A stretch of 64,000 nt of DNA. It comes from Heterodera schachtii (taxonomy: Eukaryota > Nematoda > Chromadorea > Rhabditida > Heteroderidae). Below the pieces are notes generated by a model, which had not been told where the DNA came from, searched no databases, and saw only the letters and a list, made by a program, of their open reading frames with translations. Numbering within the stretch: position 1 is the stretch's first letter; each line of letters begins with the position of its first letter. The translations under genes were made by a program, and so were the position numbers. Shown here piece by piece: positions 24,169 to 38,500 of this stretch. Location: contig SIJG01000061.1 of the NCBI GenBank assembly GCA_023374025.1, forward strand, positions 666,437 to 730,436, written 5' to 3'.

Positions 24169-24255
24169 GAGAAAATTGTAAAAGATTTCAAAATTTGATT
24201 AGGAATATTCGCTCACGTCCTCAAAGGACGGAACCCTAAGGTTCACTTCCGACAG
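24001..24255. repeat. GA microsatellite and minisatellite block 3
   Basis: GAGAGA tracts at about 24001-24020 and 24137-24168 flank further GTCCTNAAAGGAC units at 24080-24130 and 24212-24240. The copies are more diverged than in block 2. Confidence 0.75.
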
Positions 24256-24259
24256 GATC

Positions 24260-27200
24260 GAAGCGTTGGCATGGGAGAAATGAGGATTTTTAAATAAATA
24301 CTAATAAAAGATTCGAGTAGAATAATTTAGATTATTTTGAAAATTCTCTTTACAAAATGCATTTGAGCAAAATCGACTGTGGTCGTTTTATAAATATTAT
24401 TATTATATTATTTCATCGTTTGAATTATTTTTCAGATGATTTTTTATCATTATATTGTTAATTATTTTTTTTTGAGTGCATAAATAAATCATGGAATTTT
24501 ATTAGAGGATTTTAATTAATAATCCTTTTATTAATTTTATAAAAAATTATTAATATTTTTACCAAAATCTAAGAAATTTTTATTATGTGTCGCGTAAATT
24601 TTTTTATTTTATTTCATTTTTTAAAATTAATACTTTGCTTTAATTTTATTGAAAAAGCAATTTTATTTATAATTAATTTTGTTATTCTAAAAAATACTTA
24701 TTTTAATGTCATACAAAATTAAAGATTCTATATGAAATTATTCAAACTTCATTTTCTTTTTTTTGCCATTATTTTATTTTTTTTATCCATTTTTTATTTG
24801 TAGGCGAATTTTTATTTTGTATTTAATTTTATTTTTCCTTTTTTTATGTTTATTTATCAATTTAAAATAAATTTATAATATTATAAATATTTTCTTTATT
24901 AAATGATTAAAAATAATTCTACCAAAAATCATATGCACCAAAAGTAAAATATAATTTAATTTATTTAAAAAAAATTTTTCATGATTATATTGTTTATCGT
25001 AATATTTAAATTTTTTTATGAATTATAAATTTATTCAATAATTGAATCATTAAAATTTTTATTTATTTATTTATTTTGGCATATGTTTTTATTTTCATTC
25101 AGTACTTTTTTTACGTCAAATTTATTTAAAATTTTTAAAGTTTGTAATTTCTGAAGGATAATTAAATATAAAGGTTTTCTTAATGATTTTTTTAAAAATA
25201 TTTTTATAAAATATTTTTTTGTAAGTATAAATGCTGGAAAAAATTACGTTCATTTGTGAAAGTATAAATGATTTTTTTAGTTTTAATTAAATTTTTAATA
25301 AATTATTGATTTTTCATAAAAACATAATTTTTTTTTTTCATCTTCTTGACGCTCTACACGATTGAAGTTTGGATTCGCTCTGGCATTTGCTATTTTCATT
25401 TTTGTAAAATTAATTAAAAAAACTTTGAATGTATTTATTATTAAATTTGAGCATAATTAGAAAATGAAATCAATTTTTTTTAATAATGTTAAAGTACTAA
25501 CAGACAAATTTATATTAAAATCTTTAAATATTTTAAAAAATATATATGAAAATTTTAATACTTTAATTAATTTGCTTAGGATAAATTCTTCCATTAATTT
25601 CTTTATTAGTCATATTTTATTAAAAAAAATAATTCTTATAAAATTTAATTTCTAACTTTTTTATTTTTCATTCGAACACTTTGGTGTATCATTTTTTTAA
25701 TAATTTATGTATTTTCAAGCTCTAATGTATTATTTTGATGATCGATTATGGGTGTATGCAACTAATATTTTATTTTATAATTTTTGATTAACTTTATTTA
25801 ATTATTAAACTTATAGATAGGTTTATTTCATTTTACAAAGTTTAAAGTTGTTAATGCATTCTTTTTTTCATATTAAAACTAATAAAATTAGGCTTTTTGT
25901 TTTCTTTTTCTTTGCAAAACTAACTCGATTAGGACAGCATGTGTCGCATACTGAAATCAGCTGAATTATTATTTACATATTGCGTTTTTGTTGAAATAAA
26001 ATAAAATTAATTATAATCCTGTTAAAACATTTATTTGGAGCTTTTGGAGCTTAGGTAAAGATTTTTTTCTATTTTGCATATTTAAGAATTATAATAATTT
26101 ATGATGACATCACTATATGAAAATTTATGTTACAATATATAAATTTCACATGGGCAAGATCGCGTGTGATGCTTCCTTCATGTATTGAAACTATTCATTT
26201 TTACAAATTGAATAAAAAAAATTAATTATAGTTTAATTTTATTTAATATTCTTTTTTAATTTAGTAATTAATTATTATCTTTTCTTCTGTAATTAAAAAA
26301 TGGTTGGCATTCATTCGATGTCAAATAAATAAAATATCCATCATTCTCAATATTATTTAAAGAGCAATAGTAAATTTTTATCAATTGTAAATAAATTATA
26401 TTTTGTAATTTGTGTTTGTTGAAAGAAATTTATATTATTTTTTAATTTTATATTAGCTTATTATGCATATTCTTAAATTGGTTTTAATTATTTTTTTAAT
26501 TATAAAAACTTATGAAGAAATCACTAAATGAAAATTTATGTTACAATATATAAAATATAGTTTAATTCATTTAATTCTATTTAATATTAATTTTTAAATT
26601 TAGTTTTGAATTAAAATAAATAAAATTATAAATGCATTCTTATGTTTTCTTCTGTAACCATTTTAATTAAATATCAAAGCAAATTAAAATGAAATTTTTC
26701 TTTTATTGCAATATTTTTTTAAATTGGGGTCAAATTACAGTATTTCTTAAATATTTTATTTAATGCTCAGATTTTTTAAGGCTTTTTTTATCCATTTGAT
26801 GAAAGAATATTTTTCCTTTAATTTTTTAATATTTTATAAAAAAATTTTGATTTTTAAATATAGGTATATGAATTTGGAAATATCTTTATTATTATCAAAA
26901 TGCTATATAAAATATATTTGCAGAAAATGTAACATACTTTTATTTCCATCATTCAATCAAAAAAACAATTTCACAATATCATAATGTTTGATATTTATTT
27001 ATATGCATTATTTTTTAAATTATAATTGTACCAAATTAATGATATAACCTATTTTAAAAAATAATTTTTAAATAATTTTTTGCTTTTTCTCCCACAAAAA
27101 TAAAATTCTTATGGGTATATATTTCACCTCGATAGTTGAAGGAATACATATTTGATGAAATAAAATATAAATATTTTTTTCATTTATTTACATTAATATT

Positions 27201-30200
27201 TTTTGTTTTTCCGTTATCTTTCCATAAAAATCTAATAGAATTTATTATAGGCATTTATTTTATTTTATATTTAATTATCTTTATTAAGGCTTTGAATTTT
27301 AAAACAGAAAAAATTTTATCAAAGTCCATCAAAGGTTTTTATTCAAAATCATTAAAATATGAGAAGTAAAAAATATGATATGAACTATTCCTTTATTTAT
27401 TGTTTAATTAAGTATAATTTTATTGTTCTTATGCAAAATTATTCTTATAATTTTTTCTATTTTTATATTATATAATTTTTAAATAGATTTTCAGTTGTTT
27501 AGACTCACCAAATATAGGAAAATTATTTAAAACATTTTAGAATATTTTGAAATGGATGAAGGTCAGAAGGAAAATTTAGTCAATAAAATTTAAAAGAAAA
27601 TAAATAAGAAAATAAAAATAAGACAAAAATTTTCAATTATTTTTTAATTTAATAAATATTTTTGTGAGAATTTAACAAAATAAGTTATTGTTATTTTTAT
27701 TTTTCCTTATCCGAGATAAGATAGTGAAATACTGTGGTGCGAATTATTTTTTATTATTTTTACTTATAGTTTTGCTAGTTTTCTTTGTTTTAGTCATTTG
27801 AATTTCTCACAATTTAATCTGTATGGACAGTGCTTACAGTTAGCAACTTTTCATATATTTGGGAACAATTTTTGCAAAAAAATGAATAATAAATTTTCTT
27901 AAAATTTTTCAATAAATTTTGAAAATATATTTAATTAAAACAAATTTAACGACATTAAATTTATAAAATTCGGTGATTCCTTTATATGTCGCAGATTCAC
28001 TTTAATTTTTATTCATATTTTCTTTTGCTTTTTTTAAGTTTTTTTTTCTCATGTTTTCTTTCCTCAATCAGTTCGTGTTCTTGTGTTGGCTTCTTTTTTG
28101 TTTTTTGTTTTTTGATTTTAATTTATTTTTATTTAACATACTTACTTTTATTTTAGAATTTGGAATTATTCAATTTTTTAAATTTTTCCTTAAATTCAGT
28201 TTCTGTTTTATTTAATGCTTTTTTTAATTTACATAATTCTTATAATTTATACCAAGATACTCATTAATTATGATCGAATATTTGTCTTAAGTAATTAATT
28301 ATATTTTTTTTGCGAAATTTAATTAAAATTTAAATAAGATTTTACCGTTGCTGCAATCGACTCTGTCTAAAAGTATTTCATAAAAAAAATATTTAAGTCT
28401 ATTTAATTAATATTTGGTAAATATTAAGTTAAAATCGATTAATTCAACTGTATTTAAATAGTAATAAATAATTTTGTAATAAGATTGGAATAATATTTAA
28501 AAATATATCTACATAAAATATTGATTTGTATTCAAAGAATTTTAATCAGCTAAAAAATTTTTATTAATTATTTTAATTTTTGAATTATCGAAAAATTTTG
28601 ACCTTTCTTTGTAATGAAGCCGATCAAACCTGAAATATTTGATTATACGTTTTTAGCTTTATTATTACATAATTTATTTATGATTATTGTTTTCATATTT
28701 CTATTAATTTTTAAGAAATGATGTTTTTGGTGTCAACTTATATTTCAATTTTGATATTTTTTTTAATAAAATTTGCTATTTAATTTTTTTAATATTTTTT
28801 TTGATTTTCAATTTTTTATCATGATTTCCAACACGCAAAATTGTAACCCTTCGTTGAAGCAGTGAAAGTAATTTTAAATTCTACTGTTATAATATTAATT
28901 TATACAAATTTTGAACTCCAATCTTGATGTTTGGTCTTCAATGTTTATGCTCTTCATATTTGGAATATATTAGTTAACTTTTTAATTAATTATTAAAAAT
29001 AAAAAATAATTATTATTTATTTATTTTATTATTATAATGGAAAAATTAATAAATATTTTAGAATAAATGTAGTAAAGTATGTAAAAATAATTAAATTTAA
29101 TCGAGGGCTCCCAGATCTGAGGATTTATCCTCATTTTGTGGTTTTTTGATAGGTCAATGAGGATTTTTTTTTTTGAAATGAGGATTTGAGGCTTTTTGTG
29201 GTTTTTTTTAAAAGAGCGTTAAAACAAAAATCTCATCCAATTTTCCAAAAAATTTTGTTAAATTTTTCATAAAAACCAGAAAATAACCAATTTTTTCCCG
29301 AAAATTCACAAAATTAAGAATATTTTTTTTCATGAAAATCTGCTAAAAATATGGTCAAAATTCAAGCCATTTGCATAAATTTTAAGCAATTTTTTAATGT
29401 ACTTGGAATTTTTAAAATTTGCCCGTTATGTCCTTGTAAATAATTATACCCGTCCTTGGGAAGAAAATCTAGACGATACGAGCCCTGGATTTATTTAACT
29501 AAATAATAAATCATTTATTTTTTCTGTGCTGCATTTTGTCCAATTAATTAGTTAAAGTTACTGTCAATATAGAGTAAAATTTTGTTTTTTTTTATGTTTT
29601 GACCATTAAATTTATTACTTAACTGGCGATTACTCTGATTTTTTTCTTGCTTAATAGGCTTTTTTTGAGTATTTTATTTGATAATAGTCTAAGTGATTAG
29701 CAAGATTTTATTTTTATATTCGTCTTTTTACTTATGTATTAATGTTCTGCTTGTAATAAAATCATTACTAAAAAGGAATTTAATAAAACATGAGAATAAT
29801 TTATTCTCATACATTTTCAAAATGGAACAAACATAACAAATCATCGCATTCAAATTATTATATTTCTTACTGTAGCAAGTAAAGAATTTTTTGATTTAAA
29901 TAAATGATTAAAATAAGTTAATTATATCATTTAATAAATTTTTATTCTTTTTATTGATAATTTTATTCGACTCGAATTTCAATTATTTAATCATTGCAAA
30001 ATTATGTTACTTTGAAATATTATTGTCGCTATCATTTTATATGATTATAATGTATGCTCAGAATAGGAATTGAAAGTTTTGGAACTAAAATAATTTATTA
30101 TTATTAATTAGTTCATTAAGCGCTAATTTACTTGTTTTAAAATTTTTTATTTCACAACAAATACATGTATGAAATTACCCCGCTAAATTTACGCTCTTTC

Positions 30201-30211
30201 AAAAAAAACCC
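24260..30211. other. T-rich AT desert with an element remnant at 29103-29487
   Basis: About 6 kb of strongly T-rich sequence. A weak duplication near 26105-26145 and 26515-26550 shares TATGTTACAATATATAAA. At 29103-29487 a vocabulary-type element starts AGGGCTCCCAGATCTGAGG and ends CGAGCCCTG, with GAGGATTTGAGGC words inside. Its inner part resembles 51375-51612 (both contain GAAAATCTGCTAAAAATATG). No exon-like frame was found. Confidence 0.6.
29103..29487. mobile_element. Degenerate hAT-like MITE (GAGGATTT vocabulary)
   Basis: Inverted ends AGGGCTC and GAGCCCT bound about 385 bp. Flanks ATTTAAT (left) and ATTTATT (right) may be a decayed 8-bp target duplication. The inner sequence is homologous to 51375-51612. 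Confidence 0.45.
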
Positions 30212-31010
30212 TCAGCAGGTCCAATCACAATTACGAACGACAAACGACAAAAGATAAACGACAAACGACAAATCTGTCGTAATATACGTCGTTTGTCGTT
30301 ATCTCCAATCACAATTAAAAAATTTGTCGTTTGTCTCCCGAAATTTGTCGCTTGTCGTCTGAAATTAGGCGTTTGTCGTTTGGCGTTCATAATTGTGATT
30401 GAAACCAACGACAAACGCCAAATTTCAGACGACAAACGCCTAATATTTGGGGGGCGCTCAACACCGCCCCTCAAATTTGTCGTCTGAGAAGTGTCCCAAA
30501 AATCCACCAAATTATTTTAATGCAAAAATTTTTATTTAATATTAAAATATGTTTCTAGGGGTAAATGAGTTCGCTGATCACGAATCCGATCTCAGATTTT
30601 CATTTCTATACTTTTATCTGTGATTTTTCATCCATTTATTCGGGTCTTTCGAATTTAGTTTTAGAATTAGAATTAGAGCAAAATAAATGTTAGATTCGGA
30701 ATCTACGTACCCAAAACCCCATAGAAATACTCTTTTGCCATTTTTCAATTTTTTTTTACATTTTCATGAGAAATGTTGGTTAATTCTTAAGAAAAGTGAT
30801 GACAAACGACAAATTTACGATAGATTTTGTCAATTGTGATTGGACGACAATTCACACGACAGAGACAAACGACAAACGGAAAAACGGCTTATTCAAACGA
30901 CAAACGACATAATTTTTTGTCGTAATGACAAATTCGGAGACAAATGCCAAATTTGTTGTTTGTCGTCCGTTTTGTCGTTTGTCGTTCGTAATTGTGATTG
31001 GCCCCAGCAG
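30212..31010. mobile_element. Fold-back element of ACGACAAACG words, nested with a second MITE
   Basis: The left end (GGTCCAATCACAATTACGAA, then CGACAAACGACAAA) is the inverted match of the right end near 30972-31006 (TTTGTCGTTTGTCG, then TTCGTAATTGTGATTGG). The internal motif CCAATCACAATT or its complement occurs five times, so the arms contain stacked smaller hairpins. Short CAGCA repeats flank both sides. The middle (about 30540-30740) is a different inverted-repeat element. Reading frames across it are by-products of the repeat. Confidence 0.75.
30540..30740. mobile_element. Small palindromic MITE nested inside the 30212 element
   Basis: AAATATGTTTCTAGGGG with GTTCGCTGATCACGAATCC on the left faces the complement of CCCAAAACCCCATAGAAATA on the right. 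Relatives of the left part occur near 53356-53420 (GGGTCGCTGATCACAAATCC) and, weaker, near 63648. Confidence 0.5.
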
Positions 31011-32070
31011 AGCTGTTGCAACTTGTCAATCAATAAAATAAATAGCCCTGCTTTTCAAAACCACTTTTTTACGGCGCTCTTTTGCCAAAAAAAATAGGGT
31101 CAGCAGGGTACGTGAAAGTTTCGTAAAAATTGTTTGTGGTTTGTTAACAGATGGTATATAGTATTTATAAGTGTTCAAATTATTATATTTTTTCAGAAAG
31201 TAAAATAATTCTATGAATTAAATCAGGGTTCGGATCGGACAAACTCCCTTTCCCAGTACAGGTATACTGGTTTTTAAGGACATAAGGGGAAAATAATCTC
31301 GTATTCTCATGTTTTTTGACCGTCTCGTATTCGTGTCTTTTATAAAGGTGCTAGGTCACTTCACATAAAACTGAAAAAATCAAAAACCGGATTTTTCTTC
31401 TTTTTTTATCAACTTTTTTAAAATATAAACTTGTCAGATTACTTTTAATTATTAAATATTTGAAGTTTCACTGGCGCCTATAAATTTTACAAAATAAATC
31501 CTAAGCATAGGCTTAATCCTAAGAAATTTAGCTTAAATTGAAGCGGAGTACATTTACATAATTATCTCCATTTAGGAAAAACTATGGGAAAGTAGTTAAT
31601 GAATTTGAGTTGATAAAGTAAAAATGGTCATTTTCGGGGTAGGTATTTTGATGGCAGATTTAAAAAAATGAAAATGGATACAGAGGCAGAGAAAACTTGA
31701 GTAAATAGAGCAAAGCAAGCACTATAAAAAATAATAAGTAAAAATTTTATTACCTATTAAAGGAATTATTGGAGGGCCGAGTTTGAAAATAGTCTTCAAA
31801 AACGGCATTTTCCAAGGCCACCAAGTAACAAAATCTTTTAAAGTGATGTTAGAAATTTAAATAATGTTAGGAAGTACCGTTTTAATACGACAAAAATAAA
31901 AACCAAAACCAAAAGCAAAAATCAAAAAAATAAAAATTTAAATAATGAAATCTTGAAATAATAAGCTGCCAGGAATAATACAATTCACGCTACGCTGCAA
32001 TAAAATCTATACATTTGCTTTCAAATTCCTATTTTTTCATTACTGTTATACATCCCTGTATTTTCTCATA
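31011..32070. other. Intergenic, one solo element end
   Basis: Mixed AT sequence. CAGGGTTCGGATCGGAC at about 31225 looks like another hAT-type start, but no matching right end was seen. No gene was found. Confidence 0.5.
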
Positions 32071-32078
32071 GTTTAAAC

Positions 32079-32511
32079 TAGAGATCGGTATTTTTAGAAA
32101 ATACGGATCAGGGTCAGGACTACGGACTAGGCATCCATATGATATTTGAGGTATTTTTTTTTATATAGTGAGCTGTTTTCTTACATAAAAATCCGTTCTA
32201 AGGAATTAAAACAAAGAATGTGAAAAATTTTATCAATTCAAATTTATTATCAAAAGTTGGCGAAATATAAGCGCAAAAATCAAATATTCAATAGAAAATG
32301 TATTTAAAAAATAGTCCGTATTCCGTATCAGGAATTGTACGGACCCGGACCAGGACTACGGACTAGGCACCCATACGGACTACGGACTTACGGACTAAAA
32401 ACCCATAAACCCCTTACTCCGTATAAGTCCGTATCGGCGCAAAAAAACACGGACTACGTACTACGGACCCGTAAAAACCCGTATGCGGGTCCGGTCCGTA
32501 CCCGAACTCTA
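32079..32511. mobile_element. hAT-type MITE with a perfect 8-bp target duplication
   Basis: The element begins TAGAGATCGG and ends CCGAACTCTA. The 8 bases GTTTAAAC occur immediately outside both ends (32071-32078 and 32512-32519). The YARNG-type terminus and 8-bp duplication are diagnostic of the hAT superfamily. The 433-bp interior has no transposase; it is built from permuted words such as GGACTACGGACT and CCCGTA. Confidence 0.85.
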
Positions 32512-32519
32512 GTTTAAAC

Positions 32520-35500
32520 TCACAGAAAAATAAAAATTTAAGTTCCTAATTTTTGTTAATTTAATAATTTTTTTTATTAATATTTGTAATGCGAAAATAA
32601 GGATACATTAAATTGAAAAAAATGAAAATAATATTTAATTAAAAAATCTTATATACAATATTGTTATATACATATGCAATGTAATAATGTTTTCAATACA
32701 AATTTTCTTTCTTTAATATTTAGTTTTTTAATAATTAATATTCTTTTATTCATAATTTGTTAGATTAATTTTATCTTTTGTATTTTTTATTTTATTTTAA
32801 TATTATTTTATTAAATTTAATGTTTTATTTCTAACTTATATTTGAATATTATGAATTCATTAAATCATTATTATCTAAAAAAATATATTTTCCGAAAATT
32901 TCTCTTAGGTTTTTAACCAACAATGTATTTGATTCATTCTCTATAGTAAAAAATTATAAAAAATTCAAAAATAATTTTAATTCATGGTGAATAGGCACGG
33001 TTGTTGTACGATTCGGTCAAGACAAATAATATTTGTCATTTTATCAAACATCTGTTAATATTTTAAATAAGAAGTTTTTTAATGAATCATTCTTTAAAAG
33101 AAGATTTGTTTATTTTTTAATTTTGATTCAATTTTTTATTAAAAAAATTGTTTTTTTAATTTTCATTTTAATTTTGTTTCTATATTTTTTTCAAGGATTT
33201 GTTAAGAAATTTTTGCTCATAATAGCATGATGATAATTATGTTCATTAGATAATTTTACTTTTTTAAAACTATTATTTTGTGAAAATGAAAAATAATTTT
33301 TTTTTCTATTTTTTTTTTGGTTTGTTAATAATTTTTTTCAATTAATTTTTATTTTATATTTTGTTGTTTTTTATGAAGAATATATAATTGAATATAAAAC
33401 CACTGAATTCAGGACGATTATTGGCAGACATAAATATTTTACTAATATAATTAATTCCCCATAATAAATTATATACTTTTTGATCATTAAATTCTTACTC
33501 CGTTTTGTAAATAATAATCTTACATTGGAACCTTTTAAATCCAATTTTTATAGAAAAAATTTTCATCTTGAAATTTTGTAACCTTCAATTATATCTCAAT
33601 CAACTCTTATCTTCATATATTACATTACATTTTTTTAACATTTTAATATTCGGTGTAATTATTTTTTATTAAATTAAATAAACTCATAAACATTTGTCGA
33701 TAATTGTCATTATTATTATGTTCGCTATATTTATATATTACTAAGTTATTTATATATTTTTATATGTTTTAATATTAATATTTTTTTTAAATGAAAATAA
33801 GATTTTAGGGTCAAAAACAAGAACAATTTGCAGAATTGCTTTAAATGAAGAATTGATTAATTCGATTTTTTAAATTCATTAATTTATTAGGTTATAACTT
33901 TAATTAGATTTTTTTTGAAAATATTTTTTTCTATTTTGTAACTAAAATATGCTTAATTTTGGATGTTTGTAAAAATTCCAAATCACATATAGATCATGAT
34001 AGCATATGCTGCAATATGGGTGCTTTTTGTTAAGCTTTGACTTTTTAAATCGCTAAAAAATATATAAAAAATTATTTATATTCGCGGTATTGTGTTGCTT
34101 CAAAATTTATTTTTCTTTGTCCAAATGTTTTATTTTCCATAAATTACTAGTAACAATTTTATTTTAAAAAATTAATAAAAATTCATTTTTTAAACTAGCT
34201 CTCTAGATACTTAATTTAACTTAATATTGCAATTGCGGGACATTGATTTTTATTAAAAAAATTTATTATTTTAATATATATTTAAATATAATTAAATATT
34301 TTTATTGGTGCAATAATAAAATACGTTTATTGGTGCACATATAAGAGTGAAAAAAGTCAATTTTTTAATTAATTTTTTTACCTTAAAGTAGAATCTAAAT
34401 ATATATATTAAAAAGTTTTTTTTACCTTTACTGCAAAAATTTTTTGGTTAATTATTAACATTTTTAGCTTCGTTTAGGCATTATTTTGTTAACTCATTAA
34501 ATAAAATTTATTTAATTGACGCTCTTTATCCCTGATTTAGTTAATTAATGTTACTAACTTAGTATGTTTATTTTATTCATGAGATTTTTATGCTTTTTTA
34601 AATTTTCTTTGTTAATAGTTATTCTAAATGGAACAGTCTTTTCTTCGGATAATGCCTATAATAAATTTTTCTTATTTAATTAGTAAATTGAAATTCTATT
34701 TATTTTGTTCAGTATTATTAAATTAGATCATAATCTTTAAAAACTTTTCGCTTTCCATTTAAATTTCAAATGCATAGTGTAACAACAACCATTTTCCTTT
34801 AGAGCGTTTTAAATTGTATTATTATAAAGCAATTAATAATTTATTTTATAAAATTATAAGATTTTAATATCATCCGTGATTTTTTTTATTTTTTTAGGAT
34901 TTATTATTGATTACTTCCTAATGCGTTTCTTCTAGAATTCCCTTGAAAATAAATTTCTTTTTTGAAAGTTTCTGTGCTATTAGTTTTAGGATTTAAAACT
35001 CAATAATTAATTATAATAATACAAATTATTTGAATAATGAATATTGAATTTATCTTTTCCTAATTTATGTTTTATTTTAAAATCTTTTTTGGTTTTTATT
35101 GATGAATATTATTTTATTTATTCAATTTGTATTCAAATATTGCTAAAATGTTTGTTATTATTTTTAATTAAAATTCTTTCTTAAATTTTCTCGACTTGAG
35201 CGATTCCGTTTAAATTTCAATTTGTTCACACATATAATTAATGTGTGCTTGTTTTTTTATAAAAATAATTTTTATAAAATTTTTATGCTCTATTTTGAGC
35301 TTATTTTATTTGTTTTTTTTTTTAGAAAAAGCCATGTAAAAAATACCCATTTTCAATAGCGGTTAATTTTAAATTATTAAATGGATTAAATTTTAACTTG
35401 AAATGAAATTTTAATTACAGCCTTCAAATTTTTACATTGATATTTATTGTTTTACTTATATGTTTTGGTTTTTTCAAGCAAATCTTTCATTAATTAATTT

Positions 35501-38500
35501 TCTATAATGCGTGATTGTATTAATTGTTCAGTCATTTATTAATAAATAATCAATATTTAACTAAATATTCATATAATCTTATTTTTTGTTTATACATCGG
35601 CTGTTGTCGACATTAACTTAATTTTTTCCCTAATGATTCCTTACAAATTTTTAGGTTTCTATTAAAATTATACATTATTTGACGAATAAATGGTTATTGC
35701 TTAGATTTGTTCTTAATTTTTCACCACCTTAAGATTGAATTTTTTTTAAATTATTTAAAGTAGAAATAAGTAATGCATTTATTATTTAATGAGTTGCAAA
35801 TTCAGCATATAATTCTTTTATCAAATAATAAATAATAGTATATGCATAACTTCGCCAAAAATGAGTTAAATTTTATATTCGTTGGTATTATTCGATAGCA
35901 CTATGTGTTTTTAGTACCCTGTAAAAATGAAAAGAATTCATTAATTTTAAAAAAGTTGTGACCTAAGAAACGCAAAAAAGCAAGTTTTCTTTGACATTTT
36001 AGTCATAACTTTCTTTAAACACAAAGAAAATTTTTTTAAATTTTGCAGGATAATAAAAAACTTATATGATTATCGAATGATATTAATTAAAAATTAATTC
36101 TTAGTCGAAAAATCGTATTTGAAAGGTTTATTTGATCATAAATATAAATTAACAATATTTTAACAAAATGGGGAAGAATAACAATGATTTTTGGCTTTTG
36201 ATGTATCAAAGGAACCCAATTTGCCTATCAAAATGGAATTGAGCAATGTTTGGTGTTGTCCAACCTGTTTGTTCAAAACAAATTTTTGCGCACTTAATAC
36301 GTACAGATAAGCACGAAAAAAGCGTTTTCCGCTTGGTTTGAGGTGTCTACGATGACTTTTATAATGCTTATTTTTGCCTATATCGGGGTTTTCGTGCCTA
36401 AAGTGCCTATTTTAGGATTTTTGGAAAAATCCTTAACAAAAATGCAATAAAAAACGAAAAACACACCCCTAAGAAATGACCCAAAAAAATTTCAGAAAAT
36501 ACACCCCTAAGAATTGAAAAAATTTTCAAAAAAATAATTCCAAAATTTATTTTTTTTTATTAATAAAAATTTTTTGGTTTAAAAGTTTGTTCATATTCGA
36601 AAAAAACTTTAAAATATTTTATAATTTCATTTACAATTGAAATATTTAAGTTTTAACGTGTTTTGTTACCTAAAAAGCGTCCATAAAAATTTTATTTGCC
36701 TATTTTACTGCCTATTTGAGCATTTTTGTGCCTATTTCGTGATTTTTTGTGCCTAAAAAAGGAAGCCCTAATCATTAGTGTCCGGAATTTAAGCACAGAA
36801 TTTTTGAATTGATGGGTATGGTTTGAAATAAATTGTAAAAATCCTTTCTCATTAACATTTCAATTTAGAAATTATTGCTCTATCAGTGCCACATGAATGA
36901 TTTTTCTTTTTAAATGACTTTTTAATATTTTAATTAAGTTGTTTTTAATTATTTTTATTGAAAGTTAAATTTTAGGACTTTTTATCCTTTTACAAATAAA
37001 ATAATCAATTATAAAATTATTTTTTATTAAATCGTCTTTCGTTTCATAATTAAAATTTTTTTATTTATTAGAAACAGGGAACGCCTTCTTTTTTTCCTAT
37101 AATAAAAGATAATTAAAATTTAATAATTAGAAGTAAGAGATTAAACTTTTATTTATATTACAGAAAAATCCTTTTTTTAATTTATAATTGTACAAATCTG
37201 ACTCCATCCCTTAACTGTCGTGTTGACATGAAAATAAATTAATAAGTTTTGTCATAGTTTATTCTAAATGTCATAATTAAAAAATCATTTAATTCCATTT
37301 CATATTTATTTTCAGTTGCGATTTTTTTTATTAATTTATAAAATCAGCATAAATTTACTCATAATTGTTCAAATGATTGTTAAATACGTTTATTTAAATG
37401 AATATTTTTTTGTTCTTCATGTTTCCTCTGTTTTTCAAGTATTTATTTGATTTTTTAAATTTTCCGTGTCTTGTGTTTACGGGATGTTGACGCTTGCGGG
37501 AACAGAGCATCATCAGCTGTTTGTAATTAAGTTCTTTAACAGTAATTCATTTTTTTCCGTTTTTATTTAAATTAAGATAATATGAATGTAATAAAAAAGG
37601 ATTTATTCCTTTCTTACTATTTTTCAATCGCTTGCTCTTTTTTTTATTGCTTATCACAATTTTAGGGTTTAGTTTCAAATAAAACTGAAAAAGTATTGAT
37701 TGGATAAATGCACTACATTTCGAGTTTACTATCACATTTCCATAATAATACGGACAAAATAAAAATTCGTTTATTTAAAAAAATAAAACCATTTTAAATA
37801 ATTTATTTAAAAGATTTCTAGTTAAAAATTTAACTTGTAAAAATCTTTAATTCTACATTTAATTTTTTCGTTTTATTTAATGGCATTGTGTATTTTATAA
37901 ATTTAAAAAATAATATTTTTATATTAATTACTAATAATTTTTTTTTTGCTATTTGCAGAACGACATATTCTGTTTTCAGGTGATTCATTAAAAAGATTAT
38001 TTTATTAATAAATCTTTCTAATCAATCCTTTTTTTAAATATTTATAATATTTCATATTTTTCATTTTAAAATAAATCTGCTCTTCACTTGTTTTCTTATA
38101 AAATAATTTTTCTACTTTATATTATTATTAAGATATATTACAAGTATTAAATATAAATATTTTGTTTCGTCTATTCAAACAATTTTCTGAATATTCTATT
38201 ATTCTTTTTAGTATTTTAACAGCATCTAATTTTAATAACTTTTAAAAATTTAATCTATTTTTATATAATGAGAATTAATTATTTAAGTAGTAGATCGAAT
38301 AATTTGATTATGCATAATAATCTGTTTCTTTTTTTTTTTGTTTTATCAATTTATTATTATTTCTGTATTTTTCACTCTCTTGGCATCACCAGTAAAATTG
38401 ATAATCGCAATTTTTACAAATTCGTTCGTATTTTCCGTTATCTACATATATCAATATTTTTAATTTATATATTTTTTTAATTAGATGAATTAAATTTGCT

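Noticed and set aside
15788..24255. CRISPR-like array, considered because of regular 30-bp units
   Set aside because: Units are contiguous without variable spacers, and the genome is clearly eukaryotic with spliceosomal introns.
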